Shown piece by piece: positions 13,816 through 13,976 of a stretch of DNA of 13,976 bases. Source of the DNA: JBPESN01 sp051710625 (lineage in GTDB: Bacteria > Pseudomonadota > Gammaproteobacteria > Enterobacterales > Enterobacteriaceae); assembly GCF_051710625.1 (NCBI RefSeq), contig NZ_JBPESN010000061.1, positions 1 to 13,976 on the forward strand, in the 5' to 3' direction. Both the position numbers and the translations under genes were made by a program. The stretch's first letter is position 1. Every line of letters begins with the position of its first letter. The notes beneath the pieces were generated by a model. That model saw only the letters and a program-made list of their open reading frames with translations, ran no database searches and was not told the origin of the DNA.

Positions 13816-13976
13816 TCGGGAAACTCAGAGCACATCATCCTGTAGCCATACTCTGCCACGTGTTCAGGGTTCATCGCAGCAGTTACAAATACTGGAAAAG
13901 TCGTCCTGACAGGCCAGACGGCAGGCGAACGGTATTGCGCAGTCAGGTTCATGAACTGCACAGTATCAGCCATGGT
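13761..13976 (+). CDS. IS911-like OrfB, N-terminal part, start by AUU or -1 frameshift
   Basis: The -1 frame relative to orfA is open from 13761 to the window edge and reads IKKGYSALDVRLPEQFSLIG, then LRAHHPVAILCHVFRVHRSS, ending HELHSISHG. This matches the N-terminal OrfB region of IS911-type elements; the catalytic domain would lie beyond the window and resemble that seen at 3-575. In IS911 OrfB is made from an AUU start and the OrfAB fusion by -1 slippage; here ATT is at 13761-13763 and the slippery A_AAA_AAG at 13764-13770, in matching frames. No lesion is visible in this part. Confidence 0.85.
   Translation, partial: MKKGYSALDVRLPEQFSLIGKLRAHHPVAILCHVFRVHRSSYKYWKSRPDRPDGRRTVLRSQVHELHSISHG
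13764..13770 (+). promoter_or_regulatory. -1 programmed frameshift heptamer A_AAA_AAG
   Basis: The six As and G fall in the register A AAA AAG with respect to the orfA frame, the same motif and position used by IS911 to make the OrfAB transposase. Slippage moves ribosomes into the open orfB frame. Confidence 0.8.

Larger units (their letters stand above)
13441..13976 (+). mobile_element. IS911-like IS3-family element, left part (copy B)
   Basis: The element begins TGTAGTGGCACACTGAATTT at 13441, immediately after the lysC coding sequence, and its first eight bases match the inverted end of copy A at 583. It has the same orientation as copy A. orfA is complete and orfB begins before the window ends, so the element continues to the right. 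Confidence 0.88.

Noticed and set aside
1..13976. A composite transposon formed by the two IS911-like copies
   Set aside because: The DNA between them is ordinary core chromosome in E. coli-like order, and the outer genes lexA and lysC are each interrupted separately.

Overview
The window reads as a decaying chromosomal segment of a host-restricted enterobacterium. Translated pieces align well with Escherichia coli proteins (from memory, not from a search), and gene order follows the E. coli lysC-pgi-yjbEFGH ... ubiCA-plsB-dgkA-lexA neighbourhood with the same relative strands. Almost every gene is broken by indels, nonsense codons, internal deletions or insertion sequences. That combination fits a recently host-associated symbiont of the Sodalis type; the genus is inference.

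Layout, left to right. 1-583: right end of an IS911-like IS3-family element, abutting codon 119 of lexA. 584-937 (minus): N-terminal remnant of lexA with an additional frameshift. 958-2274: a complete but dead ISL3-family element with an 8-bp target duplication, sitting exactly in the middle of the promoter-proximal LexA operator. 2292-2325: the surviving second LexA box and promoter. 2326-2631: a decayed region where dgkA is expected. 2632-5101 (plus): plsB pseudogene with six indels and two nonsense codons. 5281-6152 and 6165-6701 (minus): ubiA and ubiC pseudogenes. 6702-6927: short spacer where E. coli carries psiE, xylE and the mal genes. 6928-9387 (minus): yjbEFGH exopolysaccharide operon, in which yjbE is intact, yjbF is frameshifted, and the front of yjbG is fused in frame to the back half of yjbH. 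9388-9933: AT-rich leader and intergenic region. 9934-11583 (minus): intact pgi. 11584-12179: divergent intergenic region holding a well-preserved lysine riboswitch. 12180-13440 (plus): lysC pseudogene, cut off by a second IS911-like copy (13441 to window end).

Functionally, only Pgi (glycolysis) and the small exported protein YjbE look able to be made. The SOS repressor, the PlsB glycerol-3-phosphate acyltransferase, the first two committed ubiquinone steps, a lysine-sensitive aspartokinase and most of the Yjb polysaccharide machinery appear lost. I found no novel gene system. The most notable structures are the ISL3 insertion at the exact centre of a LexA box, the IS911-like junction in the catalytic-serine codon of LexA, the in-frame YjbG-YjbH chimera, and an apparently intact lysine aptamer upstream of a dead lysC.
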